A stretch of DNA of 38,117 nucleotides from Pseudoselenomonas ruminantium (GCA_902781305.1 CACZIV010000015.1:1-38117); one strand, 5' to 3'; shown: positions 15,277 through 24,537, counted from the stretch's first letter. The notes: generated from the sequence alone by a model not told the origin. Program-made: numbers and translations.

Positions 15277-16542
15277 ATGTTGAAGTTTGGGGATGAAAAA
15301 GGTCAGCTCAAGTGCTCTTTTTGTGGCAAGACGCAGGAGCAGGTAAGAAAGCTGGTTGCTGGTCCCGGCGTCTATATCTGCGACGAATGCATTGAACTGT
15401 GCAATGAAATCATTGAGGAGGAGTTCAGTGAAGAAGCAGAAGTAGAACTCAAGGACGTCCCAAAACCGAAGGACATCCGCGCAATCCTCGACCAGTATGT
15501 AATCGGTCAGGACGAGGCCAAAAAGAGCCTCGCTGTGGCTGTTTACAATCACTATAAGCGCATTAATATGGGCGCAGCTAAGACGGATGATGTGGAACTG
15601 CAAAAGTCCAACATTCTGATGCTTGGCCCCACAGGCAGCGGCAAGACGCTCTTAGCGCAGACGCTGGCACGGATTCTCAATGTTCCTTTTGCCATCGCAG
15701 ATGCTACAGCCCTTACCGAAGCTGGTTATGTGGGTGAGGATGTGGAAAACATTCTCTTGAAGCTCATTCAGGCAGCGGATTATGATGTGGAGAAAGCGGA
15801 ACGCGGCATTGTCTATATCGACGAAATCGACAAGATTGCCCGCAAGTCGGAGAATCCATCCATCACCCGTGATGTATCTGGTGAAGGCGTGCAGCAGGCT
15901 TTGCTGAAGATTCTGGAAGGTACGGTTGCTTCTGTGCCACCGCAGGGCGGACGCAAGCATCCGCATCAGGAGCTTATCCAGATTGATACGACAAATATTC
16001 TCTTTATCTGCGGCGGTGCTTTTGACGGCATTGAAAAGGTTATCGAGAGTCGTATTGGTCAGAAGCAGATGGGCTTTGGCGCCAATATCAAATCCAAAAA
16101 GCAGCAGCGCAATGTAGGGGAAACCCTCAAGAAGCTTCTGCCAGAGGATTTGCTCAAGCATGGCCTGATTCCGGAATTTATCGGTCGTGTGCCGGTAGTG
16201 GTAACGCTGGAATCCTTGGATGAGGAAGCGCTGGTCAGCATTTTGACCAAGCCGAAGAATGCCTTGATTAAGCAGTATGCTAAACTTTTGGAAATGGATG
16301 GCGTAAAGCTCTCCTTTGAAGATGATGCACTGCGTTTAATCGCCAAGGAAGCCTTGAAGCGCAAGACTGGTGCCCGTGGTCTGCGGTCCATCATTGAAGC
16401 AATCATGCGCAATGTCATGTTTGACATTCCTTCGATTGAAGGGGTAACGGCTTGCCATGTGACCAAAGATACGGTGAACAACAAAAAAGACCCTGTTTTG
16501 ACCATCGACAAGAAGGTTCAAAGCGGTGAAGCATCTGCCTAA
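15277..16542 (+). CDS. clpX: ATP-dependent Clp protease ATP-binding subunit ClpX
   Basis: AAA+ unfoldase of 421 residues that feeds tagged substrates to ClpP. The N-terminal C4 zinc-binding domain is CSFCGK with CDECIELC. Walker A is GPTGSGKT, Walker B is [11 protein letters not shown], the pore loop is GYVGED, and the RKH/sensor-2 region follows to GARGLRSI. The ATG at 15277 follows GAGGGGTGG; an in-frame TTG at 15262 is not needed. ClpP-docking IGF-type loop residues appear as MGFGAN (here GFG). Confidence 0.97.
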   Translation: MLKFGDEKGQLKCSFCGKTQEQVRKLVAGPGVYICDECIELCNEIIEEEFSEEAEVELKDVPKPKDIRAILDQYVIGQDEAKKSLAVAVYNHYKRINMGAAKTDDVELQKSNILMLGPTGSGKTLLAQTLARILNVPFAIADATALTEAGYVGEDVENILLKLIQAADYDVEKAERGIVYIDEIDKIARKSENPSITRDVSGEGVQQALLKILEGTVASVPPQGGRKHPHQELIQIDTTNILFICGGAFDGIEKVIESRIGQKQMGFGANIKSKKQQRNVGETLKKLLPEDLLKHGLIPEFIGRVPVVVTLESLDEEALVSILTKPKNALIKQYAKLLEMDGVKLSFEDDALRLIAKEALKRKTGARGLRSIIEAIMRNVMFDIPSIEGVTACHVTKDTVNNKKDPVLTIDKKVQSGEASA

Positions 16543-16565
16543 GTTATTTGGATGGTAGACGCATA

Positions 16566-16600
16566 ACAAGGCGTTGCGCAGGCAGCGCCTTGTTTATTTC
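16566..16600 (+). terminator. Hairpin between clpX and lon
   Basis: ACAAGGCGTTGC (16566-16577) pairs with GCAGCGCCTTGT (16582-16593) around a short loop, followed by TTATTTC. It probably attenuates clpX transcripts before lon. Confidence 0.75.
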
Positions 16601-16632
16601 ATAGTTTAGGATATAGAAAAAGGAGGGATAAG

Positions 16633-18936
16633 ATGGCTGATTTCAGAACTTTGCCATTACTGCCGCTTAGAGGTATGGTAGTATTCCCTTATATGATGAT
16701 ACATATTGATGTGGGCCGGGACCGTTCCATGGCAGCGATTGAAGAAGCCATGGTGGAAAACCGGGAGGTTATGCTGACTACGCAGACCGATGCGGAAGCG
16801 GAAGAATTTACCTTTAAGGAACTCTATCCGGTCGGTGTGGTAGCCGAAATCCGTCAGGTGATTAAGCTGCCGGGCGATACCGTGCGGGTATTGGTGGAAG
16901 GCAAGCACCGTGCCGTCATTCATGAGTATCATGAACAGGAAAATTTTGATACTGCAGAGGTAGAAGAATTTACCGATAAAATCGATACGTCTATGAATAT
17001 GGAGGCACTGAACCGGGCTGTAGTGCATCAGTTCGAGGAGTGGGTGCGCCTGTCCAAGAAGATTCCGCCGGAGACGCTGGTTTCCGTAGCCATTATTGAT
17101 GATGCCGGACGGCTCGCGGATTTGATTGCCAGCCATCTGAACCTCAAGGTGGAAACCCGTCAGGAGCTTTTGGCCGCTATTGATGTCAAGGAGCGTCTGG
17201 AAAAACTCTATGCTGTGCTGACGCGGGAAATGGAAATCCTGCAGATGGAACACAAGATTGGCAAGCAGGTGCGCAAGCAGATGGATAAAATCCAAAAGGA
17301 TTATTATCTGCGTGAGCAGATTAAGGCCATCCGCCAGGAACTCGGCGACAGCAACAAGAGCGAGATTGACGAAGCCCGCAAGAAGCTCAGTGAGGGTAAT
17401 TATCCGGATGAGGTTAAAAAAGCGGTGGAAAAAGAATTAAACCGCCTCGATACCCTCAGCAATATGCATGCGGAAACCGGCGTTATCCGCAATTATGTGG
17501 ACTGCCTGCTGGAACTTCCCTGGAATGAGGAATCGGAAGATACGGTGGATATCGCCGCTGCCAAAAAGATTCTCGATGAAGACCACTATGGTCTGACCAA
17601 GGTCAAGGATAGAATTTTAGATTATCTGGCTGTACATAAGCTGGCCAAGGATAAGAGTGCGCCGATTCTCTGTCTGGTAGGGCCTCCGGGTGTGGGCAAG
17701 ACCTCACTTGCTACTTCAGTTGCCAGAGCTACGGGTCGTGAATTCGTGCGGGCATCTTTAGGCGGCGTCCGTGATGAAGCCGAAATCCGCGGCCATCGCC
17801 GTACTTATGTGGGGGCTATGCCCGGCCGCATCATTGAAGGCATCCGCAAGGTCGGCAAGAAGAATCCCGTATTCCTGCTCGATGAAGTGGATAAGCTTTC
17901 CGGCGATTACCATGGCGACCCGTCAGCGGCTTTACTGGAAGTTCTTGACCCGGCGCAGAATTCTACCTTCAGCGACCATTTTGTAGATTTGCCTTTTGAC
18001 CTTTCCAAGGTATTTTGGATTGTGACGGCCAATAATCTCGGCAATATTCCGCGCCCGCTGCGGGACAGAATGGAAATCATTCAGCTGTCGAGCTATACCG
18101 AAGTGGAGAAACTGGAGATTGCCAAGCGGTACCTTGTAGCCCGTCAGCGCACGCAGAATGGACTTAAAGCGAAGGATATCAGCTTTGGTGCAGGTGTATT
18201 GCAGAAAATCATCAGCGATTATACCCGTGAATCCGGCGTCCGTGAACTTGAACGTGAAATTGGCAGCGTCTGCCGCAAGGCCGCCCGCAAGATTGTAGAG
18301 GGCGAAGAAGCGCCGATTAAAGTGACCAAGAAGAACCTTACAGACTTTTTGGGCAAGGTTAAGTTCCAGGATACCAAGGCGAATAAAAAGCCACAGGTCG
18401 GCGTAGTTACCGGCATGGCCTGGACGGAAGTTGGCGGCACGATTCTGCCTACAGAAGTTACCGTGCTCAAAGGCAAGGGCAAGTTGATTTTGACCGGTCA
18501 GATTGGCGACGTCATGCAGGAGTCGGCACAGGCAGGGCTTACTTATGTCCGCAGCCGCTCAGAGAAGCTCAAGCTGGCGGATGATTTCTATGAAAAGGAA
18601 GATATCCATATCCATCTGCCGGAAGGAGCAATTCCAAAAGACGGCCCCTCAGCAGGCATTACCATGGCTACGGGCATGATTTCAGCCCTGACCGGCAGAA
18701 AGGTCAGAAGCGATGTAGCCATGACCGGTGAAATCACCCTGCGCGGCCATGTGCTCCCCATCGGCGGCCTCAAGGAAAAAGTGCTCGCCGCTTACCGCGA
18801 AGGCATGAAGACCATCGTTCTGCCTAAGGACAACGAAAAGGATATCGAAGATATCCCCGAAACCGTGCGGGAGAAACTCGAATTCAAACCTGTGGAATCC
18901 ATGGATGAAGTGCTGAAAATAGCATTGTTAAAATAG
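16633..18936 (+). CDS. lon: ATP-dependent protease Lon
   Basis: A 767-residue LonA-type hexameric AAA+ serine protease. The N-terminal substrate-recognition domain ([15 protein letters not shown]) leads into a long coiled-coil segment (about 190-300). The ATPase domain has Walker [10 protein letters not shown], Walker [12 protein letters not shown] and sensor residues. The C-terminal protease domain has the catalytic serine in [10 protein letters not shown] and the lysine in [12 protein letters not shown]. The ATG follows AAAGGAGGG. The order clpX-lon-engB matches Bacillus. Confidence 0.97.
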   Translation: MADFRTLPLLPLRGMVVFPYMMIHIDVGRDRSMAAIEEAMVENREVMLTTQTDAEAEEFTFKELYPVGVVAEIRQVIKLPGDTVRVLVEGKHRAVIHEYHEQENFDTAEVEEFTDKIDTSMNMEALNRAVVHQFEEWVRLSKKIPPETLVSVAIIDDAGRLADLIASHLNLKVETRQELLAAIDVKERLEKLYAVLTREMEILQMEHKIGKQVRKQMDKIQKDYYLREQIKAIRQELGDSNKSEIDEARKKLSEGNYPDEVKKAVEKELNRLDTLSNMHAETGVIRNYVDCLLELPWNEESEDTVDIAAAKKILDEDHYGLTKVKDRILDYLAVHKLAKDKSAPILCLVGPPGVGKTSLATSVARATGREFVRASLGGVRDEAEIRGHRRTYVGAMPGRIIEGIRKVGKKNPVFLLDEVDKLSGDYHGDPSAALLEVLDPAQNSTFSDHFVDLPFDLSKVFWIVTANNLGNIPRPLRDRMEIIQLSSYTEVEKLEIAKRYLVARQRTQNGLKAKDISFGAGVLQKIISDYTRESGVRELEREIGSVCRKAARKIVEGEEAPIKVTKKNLTDFLGKVKFQDTKANKKPQVGVVTGMAWTEVGGTILPTEVTVLKGKGKLILTGQIGDVMQESAQAGLTYVRSRSEKLKLADDFYEKEDIHIHLPEGAIPKDGPSAGITMATGMISALTGRKVRSDVAMTGEITLRGHVLPIGGLKEKVLAAYREGMKTIVLPKDNEKDIEDIPETVREKLEFKPVESMDEVLKIALLK

Positions 18937-18981
18937 TATTTCCGAATAAGGAAAAAGGGATGTGAAAAATCCCTTAGCTTA

Positions 18982-19018
18982 AAAAGTCCGCTGACCGAAA
19001 GAGTCAACGGGCTTTTAA
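18982..19018 (+). terminator. Terminator after lon
   Basis: AAAAGTCCGCTGAC (18982-18995) pairs with GTCAACGGGCTTTT (19003-19016), including G-T pairs, around a 7-base loop. A smaller hairpin AAGGGAT/ATCCCTT (18955-18961 and 18969-18975) precedes it. Confidence 0.7.
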
Positions 19019-19020
19019 GT

Positions 19021-19369
19021 AAGTTGCAGTTTGTTGGTTAGTTCTTGCTGTGTTACAGCTCAGTTTGGGCGGAGGTGGTAATACTTTTCGCCGTTGCACG
19101 AAATGACCCACAAGCAGGTGTATGAGCTTTTTAGCTACTTGCGCCGGGCAAGACCGGCGGCGCGTATGTTCAGCTCAATTTTTAGGAACTAACGTTTGTG
19201 GGCCAGTCCTCACTGCGTTCGGACAGTCGTTCCACGGCGAAAATCATCACCACCTCCGCCCTAAGCGATGTTCGTATAAGACGGTATTTTCGCAGTGACA
19301 AGCAGCAAGAACATCGATGTTCTTGTAACGGGAGCAACGAGTTTGTGGCGATAGTTTAATCTGTAACTT
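19021..19369. repeat. Palindromic intergenic element 2
   Basis: Core arms 19067-19096 and 19232-19261 are inverted copies matching at about 26 of 30 positions (GGGCGGAGGTGGT at the outer end). Further out, GTTCTTGCTG (19041-19050) pairs with 19303-19312, and AAGTTGCAG (19021-19029) with 19361-19369. The interior has a GC-rich hairpin (GCGCCGG at 19141-19147 with 19154-19163), and CCCACAA (19107-19113) pairs with TTGTGGG (19196-19202). On the minus strand, GAACGCAGTGA (19210-19220) is the same 11-mer as in element 3. No convincing gene is present. Confidence 0.75.
19307..19324. repeat. Perfect 18-bp palindrome
   Basis: AAGAACATCGATGTTCTT is an uninterrupted 18-bp palindrome in the right outer arm of element 2. 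It has no counterpart in the left arm and looks like an insertion or an independent protein-binding site. Confidence 0.7.
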
Positions 19370-19562
19370 GGGGCGAACGGGGGAGTGCTTTTTCTGTAGG
19401 AGCGACTGCCTGAACGCAGTGAAGGCCGGCCCCTGCAGGAAGCTGCTAAGTAAATACGCTGAAAGAAGCGCCGTTGGCCTGCCCGGCGCAGGTAAATGGA
19501 CAGCTATTTTTTCCGAGGGGGTCGTTTAGCGGGAAACAGAAAAAGTACTCCCCGTTTACCCC
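19370..19562. repeat. Palindromic intergenic element 3
   Basis: Arms 19370-19396 and 19537-19562 are inverted copies with a one-base gap and two substitutions (inner end AGTRCTTTTTCTG). Inside are GAACGCAGTGA (19412-19422), shared with element 2 in the opposite orientation, and a GC-rich hairpin GCGCCG (19468-19473) with CGGCGC (19484-19489). It directly abuts element 2 and ends about 80 bases before engB. Confidence 0.75.
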
Positions 19563-19639
19563 TGACAACGTATGAACTGGATACCTTTATCACGAACTTG
19601 CCGACAAACTGCAATTTATTATGTAAAGGAGATGAATAT

Positions 19640-20263
19640 ATGAAAGATAGAGTAATTATCACCCAGGGGCAGTATGTGGCTTCTGCGGTCAAAAAAGACC
19701 AATACCCCGAAGCCGACCTGCCGGAAATCGTCTTTATCGGCCGTTCCAACGTGGGCAAGTCCTCGCTGATTAATTCTTTGACCCGTGTCAATAATCTGGC
19801 TCGTGTGTCCTCTCAGCCCGGCAAGACGCAGACCATTAATTTCTTTGAAGTGGGGGTTAAGATTGCCGAGGTAGAGGAGCGCAAGGCGTTTTATCTTGTG
19901 GACTTGCCCGGTTATGGCTATGCCAAGACCGGCAAGGAAAAGCGGAAAATCTGGTCGAAGTTTATCGAAGAGTACCTGCTGAACTCCCCGCGGCTCACCT
20001 TTGTCTGCCAGCTTATCGACAGCCGTCATGAGCCGATGGCCTCCGATGTGGAGATGTTCAACTGGCTGGTGGATAACGGTATACCCGTGCTGATTATCGC
20101 CACCAAGGTGGATAAGATTGGCAAAAACGAGCGGGCCAAGAACATTGCCGCCATCAAACGCAAGCTGGGCATCAAGGAGATTTCTGTGCTTCCCTATTCC
20201 TCGTTAAAAAATGAAGGCCGTTCAGATTTACTTGACGTTATTGGTGATTCTTTGTTAGAATAA
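19640..20263 (+). CDS. engB: Ribosome-biogenesis GTPase EngB/YsxC
   Basis: A 207-residue TRAFAC-class GTPase needed for large ribosomal subunit assembly. G1 is GRSNVGKSS, G2 region is the TQTI of PGKTQTINFFEV, G3 is DLPGYGYAK, G4 is TKVD, and G5 is PYSSLKNEG. The ATG at 19640 follows AAAGGAGA and gives the family's usual start (VIITQGQYVAS). An open frame reaching back to 19496 only reads through palindromic element 3 and is rejected. The position after lon is conserved in Firmicutes. Confidence 0.95.
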   Translation: MKDRVIITQGQYVASAVKKDQYPEADLPEIVFIGRSNVGKSSLINSLTRVNNLARVSSQPGKTQTINFFEVGVKIAEVEERKAFYLVDLPGYGYAKTGKEKRKIWSKFIEEYLLNSPRLTFVCQLIDSRHEPMASDVEMFNWLVDNGIPVLIIATKVDKIGKNERAKNIAAIKRKLGIKEISVLPYSSLKNEGRSDLLDVIGDSLLE

Positions 20264-20348
20264 GAACAGAGAAATGTGAATCGGATTCATATTGCGCTAA
20301 AACAATGGCTATTGCGAAAGAATCTCGATAACGATAAGGGAGAGGGAC

Positions 20349-20810
20349 ATGATGATGGAGCTGACGGATTTTGACAAATCCCTGCTAAACCTTTTGCAGG
20401 GGAGTCTGCCTGTATGCAGCCGGCCGTTTGCCAGGTTGGCTGAGGAATTGGATACAGACGAACAGACGGTCTTAACGCGGGTGCAGGAATTAAAAAAAGA
20501 GGGCTATCTGCGCCGGATTGGTACGTTCTTTGATTCCAACAATCTTGGCTACAAGGGAACACTGGTGGCGCTGAAAGTTGACCCGTCAAAAATGCAGACC
20601 GTAGCAGAAGCCATCAATCTTTATCCTGGTGCTACGCACAATTATGAGCGGGAGGGGCGCTACAATCTGTGGTTTACCCTTTTAACCCCCGATTTAGAAA
20701 CCGAAGCGCGGATTTTGGACGAAGTACAGTCCTTAAACGGCGTGGAAGATATGTTGAATCTCAAAGCCAACAAGAAGTACAAAATCAATGTGCAGTTTAA
20801 GCTGCATTGA
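20349..20810 (+). CDS. ahbA: Siroheme decarboxylase subunit AhbA-like (Lrp/AsnC-fold)
   Basis: A 153-residue protein with an N-terminal winged helix resembling AsnC/Lrp (LTDFDKSLLNLLQGSLPVCSRPFARLAEEL) and a C-terminal alpha/beta domain. The pair with the next gene, and features such as LRRIGTFFDSNNLGYKGTLVAL and HNYEREGRYNLWFTLL, fit AhbA/NirD-type siroheme decarboxylase subunits. These remove two acetate carboxyl groups from siroheme in the alternative (Ahb) heme route. A simple Lrp regulator is the alternative annotation, but two adjacent homologues with this RxxYNLWFTL pattern favour Ahb. No ahbC or ahbD is in the window. Confidence 0.72.
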   Translation: MMMELTDFDKSLLNLLQGSLPVCSRPFARLAEELDTDEQTVLTRVQELKKEGYLRRIGTFFDSNNLGYKGTLVALKVDPSKMQTVAEAINLYPGATHNYEREGRYNLWFTLLTPDLETEARILDEVQSLNGVEDMLNLKANKKYKINVQFKLH

Positions 20811-20824
20811 GGAGGGACAGGGAC

Positions 20825-21316
20825 ATGAACGCAGAAAGCATTACGGAATTAACGGAATTAGATAAACGCATTGTCCGTGTCCTGCAGGGAGAATTCCCGC
20901 TGGTAGCTGAACCCTATAAGACGCTCGCAGAGCAGGTTGGTGTCAGCGAAGAAACATTTTTGGAGCGGGTCAAGGCCATGCAGGAAACAAAGAAAATCCG
21001 CAAGATGGGCGCTGTCCTGTGTCATCGTGAGGTAGGCTTTAAGGCCAATGTATTGGTGGCTTGGGAGGTGCCGGCGGACAGGTTGGATGAAATCGCTAGG
21101 CATATGGCGGCCAGTCCATCCGTAACCCATTGCTATGACCGTAACACCGCGCATGATTGGCCCTATAACCTCTATACTATGGTACATGGCCATAGCCGTG
21201 AAGAATGTGAACAGGTGGTCAGGACTTTGGGCGAGGAATGTCATGTCAGCAACCATGTTATGCTCTATTCCAAGCATGAGTGGAAAAAGACTGCTATGAA
21301 ATATTTTTGTGAATAA
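20825..21316 (+). CDS. ahbB: Siroheme decarboxylase subunit AhbB-like
   Basis: A 163-residue partner of the preceding protein, with the same winged-helix plus alpha/beta layout. It shows IRKMGAVLCHREVGFKAN, then SVTHCYDRNTAHDWPYNLYT and a C-terminal KHEWKKTAMKYF. These histidine-bearing motifs match the catalytic/heme-ligand region of AhbB/NirL-type proteins. It would complete a heterodimeric siroheme decarboxylase. The ATG at 20825 follows GAGGAGGG just after the ahbA stop; a terminator follows at 21325. Confidence 0.75.
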   Translation: MNAESITELTELDKRIVRVLQGEFPLVAEPYKTLAEQVGVSEETFLERVKAMQETKKIRKMGAVLCHREVGFKANVLVAWEVPADRLDEIARHMAASPSVTHCYDRNTAHDWPYNLYTMVHGHSREECEQVVRTLGEECHVSNHVMLYSKHEWKKTAMKYFCE

Positions 21317-21324
21317 AGGATATA

Positions 21325-21358
21325 AGCCTGAAGCGGTATTAATGCTTCAGGCTTTTTT
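21325..21358 (+). terminator. Terminator after ahbAB
   Basis: AGCCTGAAGC (21325-21334) and GCTTCAGGCT (21344-21353) form a perfect 10-bp stem followed by a T run. Confidence 0.93.
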
Positions 21359-21446
21359 GTATGCTTATAGAAGGGGAAAAAGGATTTTTCCAAAATACGT
21401 CGAAAGAAATACGCAGATGATATGTATGTTGGAGGGAGGACGTAAG

Positions 21447-22538
21447 ATGTCTAATTACAAAAAGCTGTGTTCAGGTATTTTTTCTGGCTTGCTGGCGGCT
21501 TCCGTTATCTGTGGCGGAGTAGGGCAGGCCGCGACTCGTGCAGAGGTAGCCGCGATAAAGGTTGAAAAGCCAACGGATTTTAAGTATTGGCAAGATAATT
21601 CGCCAACCAAACAGAAAGTGGTGCAGTTTGTCGAAAATGCGACAAATCCGCTGAGTAAGAATTTTATCCCGCAGGCTGACCGTGTAGCTGTTTTTGACAT
21701 GGATGGTACGTTCTACTGTGAAACAGCACCGCTCTATTTCCAGGAAATGATGTTTTTGCATCGTGCTCTGGTAGAAGACCCTAACTATCAGCCAGATAAG
21801 AAAATGGTCGCTTTTGCCAAGAAGATTCAGCCTAAAATCATGAATAAGACAGGGCTTACGCCAGAAGAAAACAAAACGCTGTTTAATTATTTGACGAAGG
21901 CGTATGCGGGCATGACTCCAGAAGAATATCGCGCATATGTACGCAAATTTATGGAAACAAATGAGGATGGGTTAAGCAACCTGAAACGTGGCGAAGCATT
22001 CTATCTCCCTATGGTGGAAATTATTTCGTATTTGAAGAACAATGGTTTTGTGGTATATATCAATTCTGCATGCGGCATTGATACCACCAGGGAACTGGTA
22101 CGGGATGTTATCCCCATAAGCTTTGACCGCATTGCGGCCAGTGATTTCCGCTACACCTCCACGAAGATGGGGACGGATAAGGCGGCAGACCATTTCTATG
22201 ATAGGTACCAGGAAAAAATCGTTATTTCCGGTGAGCCCATTAATGAAAATGGTAAGACGGCAAAGATTTTTGCTATCTTGAACCAGATTGGCAAGAAGCC
22301 GGTGCTGGCGTTTGGCAACTCGATGGGAGACAGCGGCATGTTGGAATATACCCTTCAGGATAACCAATATCCAAGTGAATCCTTCTTTGTTCTCTGCGAT
22401 GATACCGAGCGTGAGCTGGGGAATAAGGCAAAAGCTGACAAGTTGAAGGCCTTTGCTGAGAAGCGGGGTTGGAATACCATTTCCATGCGTGATGAATTTA
22501 AGACGATTTATGGTGATAATGTTGTAAGAACAAAGTAA
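21447..22538 (+). CDS. Exported HAD-superfamily phosphatase
   Basis: A 363-residue protein with a signal peptide at residues 1-29 (IFSGLLAASVICGGVGQAA). The HAD domain opens with RVAVFDMDGTFYCETAP (motif I). It continues with YINSACGIDTTRELV (motif II serine), a lysine near DRYQEKIV and ending motif LAFGNSMGDSGML (motif III/IV). The export signal plus HAD fold suggests an extracytoplasmic phosphatase for phosphorylated nutrients; the substrate cannot be read. GGAGGGAGG at 21431-21439 fixes the ATG at 21447; the longer upstream frame reads through the ahbB terminator. It has terminators on both sides, so it is monocistronic. Confidence 0.85.
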   Translation: MSNYKKLCSGIFSGLLAASVICGGVGQAATRAEVAAIKVEKPTDFKYWQDNSPTKQKVVQFVENATNPLSKNFIPQADRVAVFDMDGTFYCETAPLYFQEMMFLHRALVEDPNYQPDKKMVAFAKKIQPKIMNKTGLTPEENKTLFNYLTKAYAGMTPEEYRAYVRKFMETNEDGLSNLKRGEAFYLPMVEIISYLKNNGFVVYINSACGIDTTRELVRDVIPISFDRIAASDFRYTSTKMGTDKAADHFYDRYQEKIVISGEPINENGKTAKIFAILNQIGKKPVLAFGNSMGDSGMLEYTLQDNQYPSESFFVLCDDTERELGNKAKADKLKAFAEKRGWNTISMRDEFKTIYGDNVVRTK

Positions 22539-22558
22539 GCAACTCATTATCGGTGAAC

Positions 22559-22590
22559 ATATCGCAGGGCGGGTGCTCTGCGATATTTTA
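22559..22590 (+). terminator. Terminator after exported HAD phosphatase
   Basis: ATATCGCAG (22559-22567) and CTGCGATAT (22578-22586) form a perfect 9-bp stem with a 10-base loop, followed by TTTA. Confidence 0.85.
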
Positions 22591-22699
22591 CTGTGTAAAA
22601 AATCAACGTTCAGCTTTATTTTGGAGGAGAAATGTGTTAATATGTAAACAATGTTTTTCTTAAATGCACATATTTCGTTCTATAAGTGAGGTAAGCCAT

Positions 22700-23884
22700 A
22701 TGGTTAATAACAAAATGTATGAATTGGGCACCAAGAAATCGACTATCCGCACGATTTTTGAATTTGGCAGAAAGCGGGCAGCTGAAGTAGGGGAAGAAAA
22801 TGTCTACGATTTCAGTCTGGGCAATCCCAATGTACCTACGCCGGGCTTTATCAAAGATGCGGCCATAGATATTCTGACCAATATGGAGCCTGCGGCCATT
22901 CACGGCTATACGGTGGCACCGGGCAATCCGCAGGTGCGCAAGGCGCTGGCTGACAGCATCAACAGCCGGTTTGGCATGAATATTACGGAGAAAAATCTGT
23001 TTATGACGGCTGGCGCAGCCGCATCCATTACCATTTGTTTCAAGGCCCTGTCCCAGCCGGAAGACGAATACATCACCTTTGCCCCGTTCTTCCCGGAATA
23101 TCGGGCTTTTGTCGAATCCGTTGGCGGCAAGCTGGTGGTCGTGCCTGCACAGCCGGAGGATTGGCAGATTGACTTTGCAGCCTTTGAAAAACTGGTGACT
23201 AATCATACTAAGGCCGTTATTGTCAACAGCCCCAACAATCCCAGCGGTGCGGTATATTCGGAAGCAACGATTAAGAAACTGGCGGAAATCCTGCAGGCCA
23301 AGGAAAAAGAATACAATCATCCCATCTTTATCATCGCCGATGAACCCTATCGGGAAATCGCGTTTGAAGGGTATACGGTACCCTATATTCCGAAATACTA
23401 CGCCAATACATTGGTCTGCTATTCCTATAGTAAATCCTTTTCCCTGCCCGGTGAGCGCATCGGTTATATCGTCGTGCCGGACAGTGTGGCTGACTTTGAA
23501 AAAGTCTATGGTGCTGTTGCCGGTGCCGCCCGCGTGCTGACCCATGTAAATGCGCCTTCTCTCTGGCAGTTGGTGGTGGGCCGTTGTGCCGATAAGCCTT
23601 CGGATATCAGTACCTATGTCAAAAATGGTCAGCTCCTTTATCAGGGGCTTATTGATGCCGGCTTTGAATGCGTGAAGCCGCAGGGAGCTTTCTATCTGTT
23701 CCCCAAGTGTCTCGAAGAAGATGATTATGCGTTCTGCAAAAGGGCACAGAAATATGACCTGTTGTTGGTGCCGGGCACAGATTTCGGCTGTCCGGGATAT
23801 TTCCGCGCTGCCTATTGCATAAAAACGGAAACCATTGAAAAATCCCTGCCCCTATTCAAAAAATTAGCGGCAGAGTATAAATAA
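22700..23884 (+). CDS. Class I/II pyridoxal-phosphate aminotransferase
   Basis: A 394-residue fold-type I PLP enzyme. It shows the substrate segment FSLGNPNVPTP, the cofactor-binding TAGAAASITI, VNSPNNPSGAVYS, the PLP aspartate/tyrosine in IADEPYREI, and the Schiff-base lysine in SYSKSFSLPGERIGY. The family includes aspartate, aromatic and alanine aminotransferases, so the exact amino donor is not assigned. ATG 22700 is preceded by GTGAGGT; ATG 22664 lies further upstream without a good site. It is flanked by terminators and is probably transcribed alone. Confidence 0.9.
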   Translation: MVNNKMYELGTKKSTIRTIFEFGRKRAAEVGEENVYDFSLGNPNVPTPGFIKDAAIDILTNMEPAAIHGYTVAPGNPQVRKALADSINSRFGMNITEKNLFMTAGAAASITICFKALSQPEDEYITFAPFFPEYRAFVESVGGKLVVVPAQPEDWQIDFAAFEKLVTNHTKAVIVNSPNNPSGAVYSEATIKKLAEILQAKEKEYNHPIFIIADEPYREIAFEGYTVPYIPKYYANTLVCYSYSKSFSLPGERIGYIVVPDSVADFEKVYGAVAGAARVLTHVNAPSLWQLVVGRCADKPSDISTYVKNGQLLYQGLIDAGFECVKPQGAFYLFPKCLEEDDYAFCKRAQKYDLLLVPGTDFGCPGYFRAAYCIKTETIEKSLPLFKKLAAEYK

Positions 23885-23890
23885 TTTCGG

Positions 23891-23922
23891 AAAACGTCAT
23901 CCCTGTGGTGGCGTTTTTTTTA
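23891..23922 (+). terminator. Terminator after the aminotransferase
   Basis: AAAACGTCATCC (23891-23902) pairs, with wobble positions, with the segment 23906-23917 ending GGTGGCGTTTT, and a T run follows. Confidence 0.8.
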
Positions 23923-23993
23923 AGTATACAGTGATTAACTATTGCGAAAATTAACATATTAGTGTAGAATGAAATTAGAGAATTAAGGAGGAG

Positions 23994-24026
23994 ATGAAAC
24001 CGTCAGACAACAGCGGTTTCAGGTGA
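23994..24026 (+). other. Possible 10-codon leader ORF with hairpin
   Basis: AAGGAGGAG runs directly into an ATG that opens a 10-codon frame ending in TGA. GAAACCG (23996-24002) and CGGTTTC (24014-24020) form a perfect stem over it. The remaining bases to 24082 are unassigned. It may be a leader peptide or a structured 5' region for the next gene; coding evidence is weak. Confidence 0.25.
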
Positions 24027-24082
24027 AGCTGGAATCGATAAGATAAGAAGTCAGGTAGTCGCTGAGAAAGTGAGGGATTACT

Positions 24083-24535
24083 TTGGAGAATTTTTATCGA
24101 TGGCTGTTGTCAACTTCCTGGGCAGAGCGATTGAGGGCCTATGCGTATATCGAGAAAGATTTGCGCCATCAGAAACGCTGGGTAATGAATGAGGACAAGT
24201 GGGAGGATATGAAGATGCTTGTCGGGCAGATTTTGTCCATTCACTTCAAGAAGTACCCGGCTAAAGATGTCAAGGATTTTTCTAATCGGATATCCAGGCT
24301 GTATCAGTTGTTGTTGTCGCCCATGTCCGAGGAAAAAAGCCGCAACCATGCGATCAGCAAGAGCTTGTTGATGGACATTTATGATGAAGACGATATCGCT
24401 GCTCGTCAAGCGATACAGGCATTCTTTCATCAGAAACGTTGTCAGGAAAATCATTCGGTGCTGGATAACCTTTTCCGGTGCTATGAATATATGATGGAAC
24501 AGGCAATGACGCGTTATTTAGCTATAATGGCATAA
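24083..24535 (+). CDS. Hypothetical protein
   Basis: A 150-residue, mostly helical, charged protein without a signal peptide or membrane segment; I do not recognise its family. It starts with TTG, 6 bases after GAGGG at 24072-24076. Notable features are a Trp/Tyr-rich N-terminus (FYRWLLSTSWAERLRAYAYI), a basic-acidic middle, and a C-terminal cluster with two cysteines (KRCQENHSVLDNLFRCYEY). A strong terminator follows. Confidence 0.65.
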   Translation: MENFYRWLLSTSWAERLRAYAYIEKDLRHQKRWVMNEDKWEDMKMLVGQILSIHFKKYPAKDVKDFSNRISRLYQLLLSPMSEEKSRNHAISKSLLMDIYDEDDIAARQAIQAFFHQKRCQENHSVLDNLFRCYEYMMEQAMTRYLAIMA

Positions 24536-24537
24536 GG

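Noticed and set aside
19496-19639. N-terminal extension of EngB by 48 residues
   Set aside because: It reads through palindromic element 3 and has no ribosome site; ATG 19640 after AAAGGAGA gives the normal family start.
20349-21316. Two Lrp/AsnC transcription regulators
   Set aside because: The winged-helix resemblance is real, but the paired arrangement and the HCYDR...WPYNLYT and RYNLWFTL motifs fit siroheme decarboxylase subunits better.
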